DNA of 64,000 nucleotides from positions 1 to 64,000 of the forward strand of contig NZ_BNAW01000025.1 of assembly GCF_014654205.1 (NCBI RefSeq), given 5' to 3'. The notes below the pieces were generated by a model. It ran no database searches. It saw only the letters and a list, made by a program, of their open reading frames with translations, and had not been told where the DNA came from. This document shows, piece by piece, positions 15,025 to 23,881 of the stretch. The translations under genes and the position numbers were made by a program. Source of the DNA: Amycolatopsis bullii (GTDB taxonomy: Bacteria > Actinomycetota > Actinomycetes > Mycobacteriales > Pseudonocardiaceae). Numbering within the stretch: the stretch's first letter is position 1; every line of letters begins with the position of its first letter.

Positions 15025-16509
15025 GTGAACACCATCGAACACTGGATCAACGGCACGGCCACGCCGGCGGGCTCGACCCGCACGGCGCCGGTCTACGACC
15101 CGGCCACCGGGCGCCGGCAGGCGGCGGTCCTGCTCGCCGAAGCGTCCGATGTGGACACCGCGGTCGCGGCCGCGGGCAAGGCCTTCGAGTCGTGGGGCAA
15201 CTCCTCGCTGTCCCAGCGCACCAAGGTGATGTTCGCCTTCCGCGAGCTGCTCGTGCGGCACGAAGACGAGCTCGCCCGGATCATCTCCGCCGAGCACGGC
15301 AAGGTGATCGAAGACGCTCGCGGCGAGATCGTCCGCGGCCGCGAGGTCGTCGAGTACGCCTGCGGCATCGCCGACGCCCTCAAGGGCAGCTTCTCCGACC
15401 AGGTCTCGCGGGACGTCGACGTGCACGACTTCCACCAGCCCCTGGGCGTGGTCGCCGGGATCACGCCGTTCAACTTCCCGATCATGGTGCCGCTGTGGAT
15501 GCACCCGATCGCCATCGCCACCGGCAACACCTTCGTCCTCAAGCCCAGCGAGCGCGACCCGTCGGCCTCGAACTTCGTCGCCCGGCTCTACGCCGAAGCC
15601 GGGTTGCCCGACGGCGTCTTCAACGTCGTGCACGGCGACAAGACCGCCGTCGACGCGATCCTGGACCACCCCGGCATCGCGGCGGTGTCGTTCGTCGGCT
15701 CCACGCCGATCGCCAAGTACGTCCACGAGCGCGGCACCGCCGCCGGCAAGCGCGTCCAAGCCCTCGGCGGCGCGAAGAACCACGCGGTCGTCCTGCCCGA
15801 CGCCGACCTCGAGTACGCCGCCGACCATCTCACCGCCGCCGCGTTCGGCTCGGCCGGCCAGCGCTGCATGGCCATTTCCGTCGGCGTCGCGGTCGGCCCG
15901 GCCGGAGACAGGCTGGTGGAGATCCTCGAACGCAAGGCCCGCGAAGTGCGCGTCGGCCCCGGCACCGACCCGGCCAGCGACATGGGCCCGGTCGTCACCG
16001 AAGCCGCCCGCGAGCGCGTGGTGCACTCCGTCACCCGCGGCGCGGAGCAGGGCGCGAAGGTCGTCGTCGACGGCCGTGACCTGAAGGTCGAAGGCCACGA
16101 GGAAGGCTTCTTCGTCGGCCCGTCCCTGCTCGACGAGGTCACCCCGGAGATGGACGCCTACCGCGACGAGATCTTCGGCCCGGTGCTGGCGATCGTCCGC
16201 ACCGAGACCCTCGACGAGGCGATCGCCGTCATCAACGCCAACCCGTACGGCAACGGCACCGCCGTCTTCACCGCCAGCGGGGAGGCGGCGCGCAAGTTCC
16301 AGCGCGAGGTGAAGGTCGGCATGATCGGCGTCAACGTGCCGATCCCGGTCCCCATGTCGTACTACTCGTTCGGCGGCTGGAAGGACTCCCTCATCGGCGA
16401 CAGCCCGATCCACGGCCCCGCGGGCGTCCGCTTCTACACCCGCGCCAAGGTCGTCACCACCCGCTGGCCGCACAGCGAGGCCGCCTTCACCTTCCCCACC
16501 TCGAGCTGA
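15025..16509 (+). CDS. mmsA: CoA-acylating methylmalonate-semialdehyde dehydrogenase
   Basis: 494 residues from GTG 15025, with CGGAGGA upstream. An ALDH-superfamily enzyme with GVVAGITPFNFP, the catalytic Cys in GSAGQRCMAIS, and VNVPIPVPMSYYSFGGWKDS, which is specific for MmsA/IolA. It converts malonate- or methylmalonate-semialdehyde, CoA and NAD+ to acetyl- or propionyl-CoA with CO2, ending inositol or valine breakdown. Length is normal. With the preceding gene and the GntR regulator it forms a short catabolic unit; iolB, C, D, E and G are absent here. Confidence 0.93.
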   Translation: MNTIEHWINGTATPAGSTRTAPVYDPATGRRQAAVLLAEASDVDTAVAAAGKAFESWGNSSLSQRTKVMFAFRELLVRHEDELARIISAEHGKVIEDARGEIVRGREVVEYACGIADALKGSFSDQVSRDVDVHDFHQPLGVVAGITPFNFPIMVPLWMHPIAIATGNTFVLKPSERDPSASNFVARLYAEAGLPDGVFNVVHGDKTAVDAILDHPGIAAVSFVGSTPIAKYVHERGTAAGKRVQALGGAKNHAVVLPDADLEYAADHLTAAAFGSAGQRCMAISVGVAVGPAGDRLVEILERKAREVRVGPGTDPASDMGPVVTEAARERVVHSVTRGAEQGAKVVVDGRDLKVEGHEEGFFVGPSLLDEVTPEMDAYRDEIFGPVLAIVRTETLDEAIAVINANPYGNGTAVFTASGEAARKFQREVKVGMIGVNVPIPVPMSYYSFGGWKDSLIGDSPIHGPAGVRFYTRAKVVTTRWPHSEAAFTFPTSS

Positions 16510-17252
16510 GGCTCGGCGGCGTCGGGCAGAGGTTCCGCCACGCCCACTCGGATCGACCCGGCGCTCGCCGTGCCGCCGCCATTGCCGGAGCCCGTCCCGG
16601 TCACCGCGGTCGGCGAACGGGCCCGGCTCCGCAACCCGTGCGGCTGCCCTGCGTGGGGCATCTGACAATCTCCCCGGGTTCGAGAAGCCACCTGTAACGA
16701 GACCAACCTCGAACCGGCAGCGCGGCCCGCATCACGGCCGAGCGGCGCGAGGTGGCGTTCAATGCCGTTGCGGCCGTGGGCGTTCACTGGGCCGAAAGGT
16801 GGTCGACCGCCGCGGGAACCGCGGCGGTTGCGGGGCCCGTCCCGCTCTGCAGGTCCGGGATCGCCGCGGAGATGCCGCAGGTGCGCACACCGCGCATCGC
16901 TCGGGCCTTACCGCGGGCGAGGCCGCGCCCCGAGCGGCCGAGCGCGTGATCAAGCCCAGCTGATCCGTGTAGCTCGGCCCAGCCCCGGGGCAGCGCACGA
17001 TCGCCGGATCTACCGGCATCGACCCACCCACCGAACCAGCCGGCGCAAGCGTCGGTCAGCAAAACGCTCCAGCACCGCGTTCCGGGTACCGTGACCGCCC
17101 ATCCTGCGATGCCGGCTGCCCATGGTCGGCCACCGACCGAGCACCACCGGCACATCCCGCCGCTGCGAGCCTCCCGCGGTGGTCACGCCCGCAACCGGAA
17201 CACGTCTCTCCGTTTTCCGGTACGGTGGCGGCACCACCCCAAGGAGGCTGCC
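16510..17252. other. 743-nt stretch without a supported gene
   Basis: Reading frames on both strands are short, lack good ribosome sites and show no recognisable domain. The only clear structure is a perfect 9-bp hairpin, CCGCCGCGG/CCGCGGCGG, at 16807-16827. Base composition looks patchier than in the flanking genes, so this may be decayed coding DNA, but I could not identify a parent gene. Confidence 0.5.
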
Positions 17253-17615
17253 GTGGAATACCGAGGCCCGCTCCCCCGCACCGCGATCGCCCGGTACAAC
17301 ACCTGCGTGGGCGCGCTCCGGACGTCACCGCGCTGGGGACCGCTGGTCCGGCGGCACCTCACGCAGATCACCTACACGGGCCGCCGGTCGGGCCGCACCT
17401 TCAGCACGCCGGTCGGCTACCGGCGGGCGGGCGACGTCGTCACCATCCGCGTGATGATGCCCGACGCGAAGTCGTGGTGGCGCAACTTCACCGGCGACGG
17501 CGGCCCGATCTCGCTCGAGCTCGACGACACCGACCGCACCGGGAACGCGGTCGCCCACCGCGACGCGAAGGGGCGGGTCACCGTGACCGTCCGCCTCGGC
17601 GAGGGCGGGGCCTAG
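17253..17615 (+). CDS. Nitroreductase/quinone reductase family protein (Ddn/DUF385)
   Basis: 120 residues from GTG 17253; AAGGAGG is 6 nt upstream, so the longer frame from 17091 is not used. ITYTGRRSGRTFSTPVGY is the hallmark phosphate-binding segment of the Ddn family (split-barrel, deazaflavin F420-dependent or related). Family members reduce quinones or nitro compounds. It converges with tetR below and shares CTAG with its stop codon. Confidence 0.82.
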   Translation: MEYRGPLPRTAIARYNTCVGALRTSPRWGPLVRRHLTQITYTGRRSGRTFSTPVGYRRAGDVVTIRVMMPDAKSWWRNFTGDGGPISLELDDTDRTGNAVAHRDAKGRVTVTVRLGEGGA

Positions 17616-18187
17616 CCGGGGTGCGCGGCCAGCCCGTGCCAGAGCAGGTCCGCGAGCTCCGCCGCGTCGCGCCGCCAGTCGCCGTTCGGGTCGAGCCACA
17701 GCAGGCCGCCGAGGCCGCGCATGACCAGGACCGGGGTCAGGCCCGGCCGGACCGTGCCGGCCGCCACGTTGGCTTCGAGCATCTCCGACACCGCGCCGAG
17801 CATGTCCTCGAAGGCGTCGCTCGGCAGTTCCCCCCGGGCCGCCGTCGCGGTCCGCAGGGCGTCGGCCAGGCCCTTCTTCGTCATCATGTAGTGAGCGACG
17901 TGGTCGGTCACCCACACCCGGAGCGCTTCGTCCGGGGCGTGCTTCTCCAGCAGCACCGGCACGACCTCCACGATGTGCCGGACCTCCCGCCGGTAGACCG
18001 CCAGGATCAGCGCCTCCGGCGTCGGGAAGTGCCGGTAGACCGTGCCGACGCCGACCCCGGCCTGCTTGGCGATCGCGTTGAACGAGACCTCGCCCGTGTC
18101 GGCCAGCGAGGCCGCCGCCGCGGCGAGGATGCGCTCGTGGTTGCGCCGCGTGTCCGCGCGGCGTGGGCTGACCGATCCGGTCGTCAT
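17612..18187 (-). CDS. TetR family regulator of the molybdenum hydroxylase operon
   Basis: 191 residues from ATG 18187, with GGAGG upstream. The N-terminal HTH is clear: ILAAAAASLADTGEVSFNAI, then AKQAGVGVGTVYRHFPTPEAL (quoted in parts). The C-terminal ligand domain is helical (about 70-190). It is divergent from the three-subunit molybdenum hydroxylase operon. Two matching 18-bp palindromes in the gap are its likely operators, so it probably represses the operon and itself. It ends in a 4-nt overlap with the convergent Ddn-type gene. Confidence 0.88.
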   Translation of the reverse strand: MTTGSVSPRRADTRRNHERILAAAAASLADTGEVSFNAIAKQAGVGVGTVYRHFPTPEALILAVYRREVRHIVEVVPVLLEKHAPDEALRVWVTDHVAHYMMTKKGLADALRTATAARGELPSDAFEDMLGAVSEMLEANVAAGTVRPGLTPVLVMRGLGGLLWLDPNGDWRRDAAELADLLWHGLAAHPG

Positions 18188-18266
18188 CGTTCCTCCCGGA
18201 GGTCGTGCCGTCCCGCTGAATCTAGCCGAGTGCTGGAGCGACTCCAGCCTGCCCGGCTCGTTGCCA

Positions 18267-18320
18267 AGCGGATTGTAATCCGCTAGCCTCGCGACCGAGT
18301 GAAGCGGATGAGTATCCGCT
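18267..18320. promoter_or_regulatory. Two 18-bp TetR operators, consensus AGCGGAT-N4-ATCCGCT
   Basis: AGCGGAT-N4-ATCCGCT occurs at 18267-18284 and again at 18303-18320, with arms identical between copies. Centres are 36 bp apart. They lie between divergent tetR and the molybdenum hydroxylase operon, the classic place for autoregulation and operon repression. Confidence 0.82.
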
Positions 18321-18381
18321 CCCCGTGTGACCGCCCCACCACACCGTCGGGCAGCCTGCCCGGCTCCGCGGAAAGAGACCA

Positions 18382-18834
18382 GTGGAAATCTCACTCGAAG
18401 TCAACGGCCGAACCGAACAGCTGGACGTCGATCCCGGCGTCACACTCTTGGACGCGCTGCGCGAGCGCCTCGCGGTCACCGGCCCGAAGAAGGGCTGCGA
18501 CCGCGGGCAGTGCGGTGCCTGCACCGTGCACGTCGGCGGCAAGCCCGTGCTGTCGTGCCTCACCCTGGCCGCGACCGTCAAGCAGCCCGTGACCACCGTC
18601 GAAGGACTGTCCACAGAGGACGGGCTGCACCCGGTGCAGCAGGCGTTCGTCGACCAGGACGCCCTGCAGTGCGGGTTCTGCACCGCCGGGCAGATCATGT
18701 CGGCGGTCGCCGCCGTCGAGCAGGACGTCGAAGACGTGCGGGAGTTCATGTCCGGCAACCTCTGCCGGTGCGCGGCCTACCCGAACATCGTCAAGGCGGT
18801 CGAGCAGGCGAGGCGGGCCGATGCGTCCCTTTGA
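18382..18834 (+). CDS. Molybdenum hydroxylase small subunit, [2Fe-2S] protein (CoxS/XdhC-type)
   Basis: 150 residues from GTG 18382 with GAAAGAGA upstream. It carries both iron-sulfur motifs: plant-ferredoxin type GCDRGQCGACTVHV...C in the N-terminal half, and CGFCTAGQIM with NLCRCAAYPNI in the C-terminal helical half. It passes electrons between the molybdopterin active site and FAD. Length is typical (150-165). It overlaps the FAD subunit gene by 14 nt. Confidence 0.93.
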   Translation: MEISLEVNGRTEQLDVDPGVTLLDALRERLAVTGPKKGCDRGQCGACTVHVGGKPVLSCLTLAATVKQPVTTVEGLSTEDGLHPVQQAFVDQDALQCGFCTAGQIMSAVAAVEQDVEDVREFMSGNLCRCAAYPNIVKAVEQARRADASL

Positions 18835-19783
18835 GCTGACCGCACCCACCACCGTCGAAGCGGCGGTCGCCACGCCCGGCACCTACCTCGCCGGCGGGAC
18901 GACCCTGGTCGACCTCATGAAGCTCGACGTCCTGACGCCGCAGCACGTCCTGGACATCAACGGCGTGCCGTTGCGCGGCATCGACACCACCGACGGGCTG
19001 CGCTTCGGCGCGCTCGAGCGGATGGGCGCCATCGCCGCGCACCCGGGCGTCTACCCGGCGATCTCGCGCGCCCTGCTGCTGAGCGCGTCCCAGCAGCTGC
19101 GGAACATGGCCAGCATCGGCGGGAACCTGCTGCAGCGCACGCGCTGCTCGTACTTCCGCGACGTCGCCATGCCGTGCAACAAGCGCGTTCCCGGCAGCGG
19201 CTGCTCCGCGATCGACGGCGCGAACCGGATGCACGCGATCCTCGGCACGAGCGATTCGTGCGTGGCCACGCACGCCAGCGACGTCGCCGTCGCCCTGATC
19301 GCCCTCGACGCCCGCCTGCGGCTGGCGGACGCGACCGGCACCCGCGAGGTCGCGCTCGGCGACTTCTACCAGCTGCCCGGCGACACCCCGGCCGTGGAGA
19401 ACGACCTGCGCCCCGGCGAACTGATCACCGAGGTGATCGTGCCCCGGCTGGACTGGGCCGCGAACTCCACCTACGTCAAGGTGCGCGACCGGCAGTCCTA
19501 CGAGTTCGCGCTGTGCTCCGCCGCCGTCGCGCTGGACGTCCGGGACGGGGTCGTCGCCGACGCCCGTGTCGCGGCCGGCGGCGTCGGGACGGTGCCGTGG
19601 CGGCTGCCGTCCGTCGAAGAAGCCCTGCGCGGTGGCCCGGCGACCGAGGCCGCCTTCGAAGCGGCCGCGGCCGTGGCCGCCGACGGCGCACGACCGTTGT
19701 CCGAGAACGGGTTCAAGGTGCCGCTGCTGCACCGGACCATCGTCCGCGCCCTGCTCGAACTGACCGACGGGAGCTCCCGATGA
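18821..19783 (+). CDS. Molybdenum hydroxylase medium subunit, FAD-binding (CoxM-type)
   Basis: 320 residues from ATG 18821. FAD-binding PCMH domain: TYLAGGTTLVDLMK and NMASIGGNLLQRTRC are the two flavin-contact loops; the CO-dehydrogenase flavoprotein C-terminal domain follows. The Cys-rich stretch around residues 107-130 (RTRCSYFRD, PCNKRVPGSGCSAI) resembles enzymes whose FAD subunit holds an additional [4Fe-4S] cluster, such as 4-hydroxybenzoyl-CoA reductase-like and YagS-like proteins. The next gene begins at ATGA inside its stop. Confidence 0.92.
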   Translation: MRPFELTAPTTVEAAVATPGTYLAGGTTLVDLMKLDVLTPQHVLDINGVPLRGIDTTDGLRFGALERMGAIAAHPGVYPAISRALLLSASQQLRNMASIGGNLLQRTRCSYFRDVAMPCNKRVPGSGCSAIDGANRMHAILGTSDSCVATHASDVAVALIALDARLRLADATGTREVALGDFYQLPGDTPAVENDLRPGELITEVIVPRLDWAANSTYVKVRDRQSYEFALCSAAVALDVRDGVVADARVAAGGVGTVPWRLPSVEEALRGGPATEAAFEAAAAVAADGARPLSENGFKVPLLHRTIVRALLELTDGSSR

Positions 19784-21954
19784 TCGCCCGGCTCGACGCG
19801 CCGCTGAAGGTCACCGGCGCGGCCAAGTACGGCGCCGACCACACCTTCGACGGCATGGTCTACGGCTACGTCCTGCTCAGCACGATCGCCCACGGTGAAG
19901 TCGAGGCCGTGGACACCACCGCGGCGAAGAGCGCGCCCGGCGTGCTCGAGGTGTACACGCCGTTCGACCCGCTGCCCCTCGGCACCCCGAGCCTGCCGAT
20001 CTTCGGCGACACGTGGGTTCCGTTGCAGGACAAGGAAGTCACCTACTACGGCCAGCCGATCGGCTTCGTGGTCGCGGAGACGTTCGAGCAGGCCAGGGAC
20101 GCCGCAGCGCTCGTCGAGGTGGCCTATCGCGAGCGGCCCGCCCGGACCTCGCTCGCCGAGCACCTCGACTCGGCCGAGCCCGCACCACCGGCCATGGACG
20201 GCGCTCCCCCGGAGATCGAGGTGCTCGAAGACGGCGTCGAATCCTTCGAAGCCGCTCTGGCCGCGAGCCCGGTGGTCGTCGAGGCGACCTACACGACCGC
20301 CACGCAGAACCACGCCGCGATGGAGCCGCACTCGGCGGTCGCGGTGTGGGACGACGGCGAGCTGACCGTCTACAGCGGAAACCAGGCGTCGCACATGCAG
20401 GCGGCGGAACTGGCCATGGCCCTCCAACTGGCGCCCGAAGCCGTCCACGCGGTCAACCCGTTCGTCGGCGGCGCGTTCGGCGGCAAGGGGCGGACGTCCA
20501 CACCGGCGTTCCTGGCCTCGGCGGCCGCCCGCGCTCTTGGCCGGCCGGTGAAGGCCGCGCTCACCCGCGAACAGGTCTTCACCGCCACCGCCGGCCGGGC
20601 CGCGACGGTCCAGAAGCTCGCGATCGGCGCCGAGCCGGACGGCACCCTGGTCGCCCTGCGGCACGACTCGTGGTGCCACACCGACACCGCGCGGTCGTTC
20701 GTCGAACCGACGTCGCACGGCACCTCGCGCGAGTGGTACGCCACGAAGAACCTGTCGATCAGCCAGAAGATCGTGCCGCTGAACGTCCCGCCGACCACGT
20801 TCATGCGGGCCCCCGGCGAGGCACCCGGCTCGTTCGCGCTGGAGAGCGCGATCGACGAGCTCGCCGTGAAGCTCGGCATGGACCCGATCGAGCTGCGCGT
20901 CCGCAACAACTCGACGGCGCCGCCCGGCCACGACCTGCAGTGGTCGAGCAAGCACCTCGACGAGTGCTTCCGCATCGGCGCCGACCGCTTCGGCTGGGCA
21001 CACCGCCCGCCGGGCACCCGCACCGACGGCGACTGGCTCGTCGGCATGGGCGTCGCCACCGCGGTGTTTCCCGCCCTGCGGTTCCCGGCGACCGTCGGCA
21101 TCACGCTGCGGGCCGACGACACCGCCGTCGTCGCGACGAGCGGCGCGGACCCCGGCACCGGCCTGCTGACCGTGCTTTCCCTGGTCGGCGCCGAATCGCT
21201 GGACATCCCGGCGGACCGGATCACCCCGCGCCTCGGCGACTCGGCCCTCCCGCCGGGCGGCATGTCCGGTGGCTCCACGGCGACGGCGAGCGCGGGCACC
21301 GCGATCATGCTCGCCGCCACCAAGGCGATCGACGAACTCACCGCGCTCGCCGCCGACCCCGGCGCACCGTTCGAGGGGCGCCAGGTCACCTACGCCGACG
21401 GCTGTGTCTTCGCCGACGGCGAGTCGATGACCTTCGGCGAGCTGCTGCGGACGGTGGGCCGCGAAACGGTCGAGGTGACCGGCACGTCGGCGCCCGGCGA
21501 GGAGCTGACCAAGCACTCGTTCGCCTCGTGGGGCGCCCAGTTCTGCGAGGTCCGGGTGCACAGGTGGACGCGCGAGGCGCGGGTGTCGCGGATGCTCGGG
21601 GTGTTCGACGCGGGCCGGATCATCAACGACAAGGCGGCCCGCAGCCAGCTCATGGGCGGCATGATCTGGGGTGTCTCGGCCGCGCTGCACGAGGGCCTGG
21701 AGATTGAGGCGAACGGCCGGCTCGCCAACGGTGACTTCGCGAGCTACCTGCTGCCGGTCAACGCCGACATCCCGGAGGTCGACGTCCAGTTCGTCGAGTA
21801 CCCCGACACGCTGCACAACGCGGTCGGCGCGCGGGGCCTCGGCGAGATCGGCACGGTCGGCATGGCCGCGGCGGTCGCCAACGCCGTGTACAACGCCACC
21901 GGCATCCGGGTCCGGCACATCCCGATCACCATCGAGGACCTCCTCGAGGGCTGA
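19780..21954 (+). CDS. Molybdenum hydroxylase large subunit, molybdopterin-binding
   Basis: 724 residues from ATG 19780. The aldehyde oxidase/xanthine dehydrogenase a/b hammerhead comes first (about 8-115), then the Mo-cofactor domain: VGGAFGGKG, FMRAPGEAPGSFALE and ARGLGEIG supply cofactor loops and the probable catalytic Glu. It belongs with YagR-like periplasmic or cytosolic aldehyde oxidases, but no signal peptide is present here, so it is likely cytosolic. It would hydroxylate an aldehyde or N-heterocycle; the substrate cannot be assigned. No XdhC-type maturation gene is adjacent. Confidence 0.92.
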   Translation: MIARLDAPLKVTGAAKYGADHTFDGMVYGYVLLSTIAHGEVEAVDTTAAKSAPGVLEVYTPFDPLPLGTPSLPIFGDTWVPLQDKEVTYYGQPIGFVVAETFEQARDAAALVEVAYRERPARTSLAEHLDSAEPAPPAMDGAPPEIEVLEDGVESFEAALAASPVVVEATYTTATQNHAAMEPHSAVAVWDDGELTVYSGNQASHMQAAELAMALQLAPEAVHAVNPFVGGAFGGKGRTSTPAFLASAAARALGRPVKAALTREQVFTATAGRAATVQKLAIGAEPDGTLVALRHDSWCHTDTARSFVEPTSHGTSREWYATKNLSISQKIVPLNVPPTTFMRAPGEAPGSFALESAIDELAVKLGMDPIELRVRNNSTAPPGHDLQWSSKHLDECFRIGADRFGWAHRPPGTRTDGDWLVGMGVATAVFPALRFPATVGITLRADDTAVVATSGADPGTGLLTVLSLVGAESLDIPADRITPRLGDSALPPGGMSGGSTATASAGTAIMLAATKAIDELTALAADPGAPFEGRQVTYADGCVFADGESMTFGELLRTVGRETVEVTGTSAPGEELTKHSFASWGAQFCEVRVHRWTREARVSRMLGVFDAGRIINDKAARSQLMGGMIWGVSAALHEGLEIEANGRLANGDFASYLLPVNADIPEVDVQFVEYPDTLHNAVGARGLGEIGTVGMAAAVANAVYNATGIRVRHIPITIEDLLEG

Positions 21955-21956
21955 CC

Positions 21957-21994
21957 GGCGCGGGCAGGGCGTTCCCGGACGCCCTGCCCGCGCC
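21957..21994 (+). terminator. 16-bp perfect stem terminator after the molybdenum hydroxylase operon
   Basis: GGCGCGGGCAGGGCGT at 21957-21972 pairs perfectly with 21979-21994 around a 6-nt loop, 3 nt after the stop codon. There is only a short T-containing tail, but the stem is very stable. Confidence 0.85.
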
Positions 21995-22101
21995 GTTATC
22001 CATCCGCGACAACCTCGGAGACGGAACGCCCATGACGGCGGCCCGTCCGCGGTCCTAGGCTGACGGGCGCTTCCCCCGACAGTCCACGAAGGGACCCCCG
22101 C

Positions 22102-23532
22102 ATGACCGACCCCGTCGTCCCCACCACGTCCGGCGCGGTCCGCGGTCAGGTCACCCCCGCCGGCGTGGCGCTCTTCCGCGGCATCCCGTACGCCGCCGCG
22201 CCCGACGGCGAACTGCGCTTCGCCGAGCCCGTCCCGGCACCGCCGTGGGAGGGCATCCGAGACACCCGGAGACCGGGGCCGACGGCGCCGCAGCGCCGTC
22301 ACGACGTGCCCGGTCTCGACCTGACCCCGCTCACCGGCACCGGCTGGCGCCCGGGACCGGAGTACCTGACGGTGGACGTCTGGACGCCGCAGCCGGGCGG
22401 CGCATCGCTGCCGGTGCTGGTGTTCGTGCACGGCGGCGCGTTCCTCGGCGGCGCCGCCTCCGCCGCGGTCCACGACGGCACGGCGTTCGCCCGCGCCGGC
22501 GCGGTGCTGGTGACGGTGCAGTGCCGGCTCGGCATCGACGGATTCCTCCCGTTGGACGGCGGCACGACCAACCTCGGCCTGCGCGACCAGCTCGCGGCCC
22601 TGCACTGGGTGCGGGAGAACATCGCCGCGTTCGGCGGCGACCCCGCCAACGTCACGCTCTTCGGCGCGGCGTCGGGCGCCGTCAGCGTCTCCTGCCTGCT
22701 CGGCTCGCCCCTTGCCACAGGGCTCTTCCACCGCGCCATCGTCCAAAGCGGACACCCGGACATGGTCCGCGACGGCGTCCAGGGCCGCCGGCTGGCCAAG
22801 GTGGTCGCCGACGAGCTGAAGGCGGAGCCGACCGCGGAGGCGTTCCGCAAGGTGTCGACCGAGCAGCTGCTCGACGCCCAGGACGCGGTGTTGCGGCCGG
22901 GCGGCGCCCCCGACCTGCGCGACGCGCTGGGCTACGACCGCGGCTACGGCCTGAGCCCGTTCCTCCCGGTGGTGGGCGACGACGTCCTGCCCCAGCACCC
23001 GGCCAAGGCGATCAAGGCGGGCGCGGGCCGCGACGTCGACCTGATCGTGGGCAGCTGCAGCGAAGAGATGCGCCTCTACCTGGTGCCGACGGGCGTGCTC
23101 GAAGCGGTCACCGACGACCAGGCGGTGGCCTCTCTGGCGGTGTCCCACCCGGACCCGGCGGGCGTGCTGTACGCGTACGGACTGGGCTCGGGCCGCACGG
23201 CGGGCGAGGTCCTGGTCGAGGCCCTGACGGACCTGGTCTTCCGCGACGGCGTGCGCGACCTGGCCGCCAACCACACCGGCCGGACGTTCCGGTACGAGTT
23301 CGAGTGGGGCTCGCCCCTGCTCGAAGGCAGGCTGGGCGCGTGCCACGGACTGGAGCTGCCGTTCGTGTTCGGAGCATTGGACGCGCTGTCGGGACCGCGC
23401 GGCCTGCTCGGCGAGAACCCGCCGCACGAGCTGGCGGCCGAGTTGAACGGCGCCTGGCACCGCTTCGCGACGACGGGTTCGCCGGGCTGGGCGGAGTACA
23501 CGGGCGAGGACACGATGTTCCACGCGTACTGA
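22102..23532 (+). CDS. Type B carboxylesterase-fold protein with altered nucleophile elbow
   Basis: 476 residues from ATG 22102 with GAAGGGACC upstream. The fold is clear: GIPYAAAP, VLVFVHGGAFLGG (oxyanion hole), LGLRDQLAALHWVRENIAAFGGDP, and the His region HGLELPFVFG. The elbow normally reads G-E-S-A-G; here it is G188-A-A-S-G192 (codons 22663-22677), so Ala sits where the nucleophilic Ser belongs and Ser is one place later, and there is no GxSxG. Either the activity is changed or lost, or Ser191 substitutes. It stands alone after the molybdenum hydroxylase operon. Confidence 0.85.
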   Translation: MTDPVVPTTSGAVRGQVTPAGVALFRGIPYAAAPDGELRFAEPVPAPPWEGIRDTRRPGPTAPQRRHDVPGLDLTPLTGTGWRPGPEYLTVDVWTPQPGGASLPVLVFVHGGAFLGGAASAAVHDGTAFARAGAVLVTVQCRLGIDGFLPLDGGTTNLGLRDQLAALHWVRENIAAFGGDPANVTLFGAASGAVSVSCLLGSPLATGLFHRAIVQSGHPDMVRDGVQGRRLAKVVADELKAEPTAEAFRKVSTEQLLDAQDAVLRPGGAPDLRDALGYDRGYGLSPFLPVVGDDVLPQHPAKAIKAGAGRDVDLIVGSCSEEMRLYLVPTGVLEAVTDDQAVASLAVSHPDPAGVLYAYGLGSGRTAGEVLVEALTDLVFRDGVRDLAANHTGRTFRYEFEWGSPLLEGRLGACHGLELPFVFGALDALSGPRGLLGENPPHELAAELNGAWHRFATTGSPGWAEYTGEDTMFHAY

Positions 23533-23881
23533 CGGCGCGACGCGGGCCGGTCGAGCGGTGAGCCGCGCTCGGCCCGCCGCAACCGGCCGCACCGCGGCCC
23601 CGGCCACTCCCCCGCGCGGGCCACCGGGACCGCGCACCCCCGCTGAACCCAACCACCGCCCCGGCCGAAACCGCCGCCCGGCCGGCGGGCTCCGCGCCGC
23701 GTGCCCCGCGAGTCGCGGCTCCCCGTCTCCGCGACTGCCGGCCGCCCCGATCGGCCGTAGATCACGAACCGGTCGAGGGCTTTGCTCCAGCGGGCTGGCT
23801 CCTGGGCAGGATGGTTGACTATCCCCCTTCCCCGCTGCCAGGCTCAGGCCGCCCGGACGGCCGGATGAATGGGGACCACCG
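23533..23881. other. 349-nt gap without a supported gene
   Basis: Frames here are arginine/proline-rich shadows with no ribosome site. The right part, with TTGACT at 23815-23820, may hold the promoter of the histidine kinase gene. Nothing else stands out. Confidence 0.5.

Noticed and set aside
16677..16683. GGTTCGA resembling a tRNA T-loop
   Set aside because: No matching acceptor, D or anticodon stems lie around it.
16784..17155. Minus-strand open frame in the gap after mmsA
   Set aside because: No ribosome site, no recognisable domain and overlapping alternatives on both strands; not supportable as a gene.
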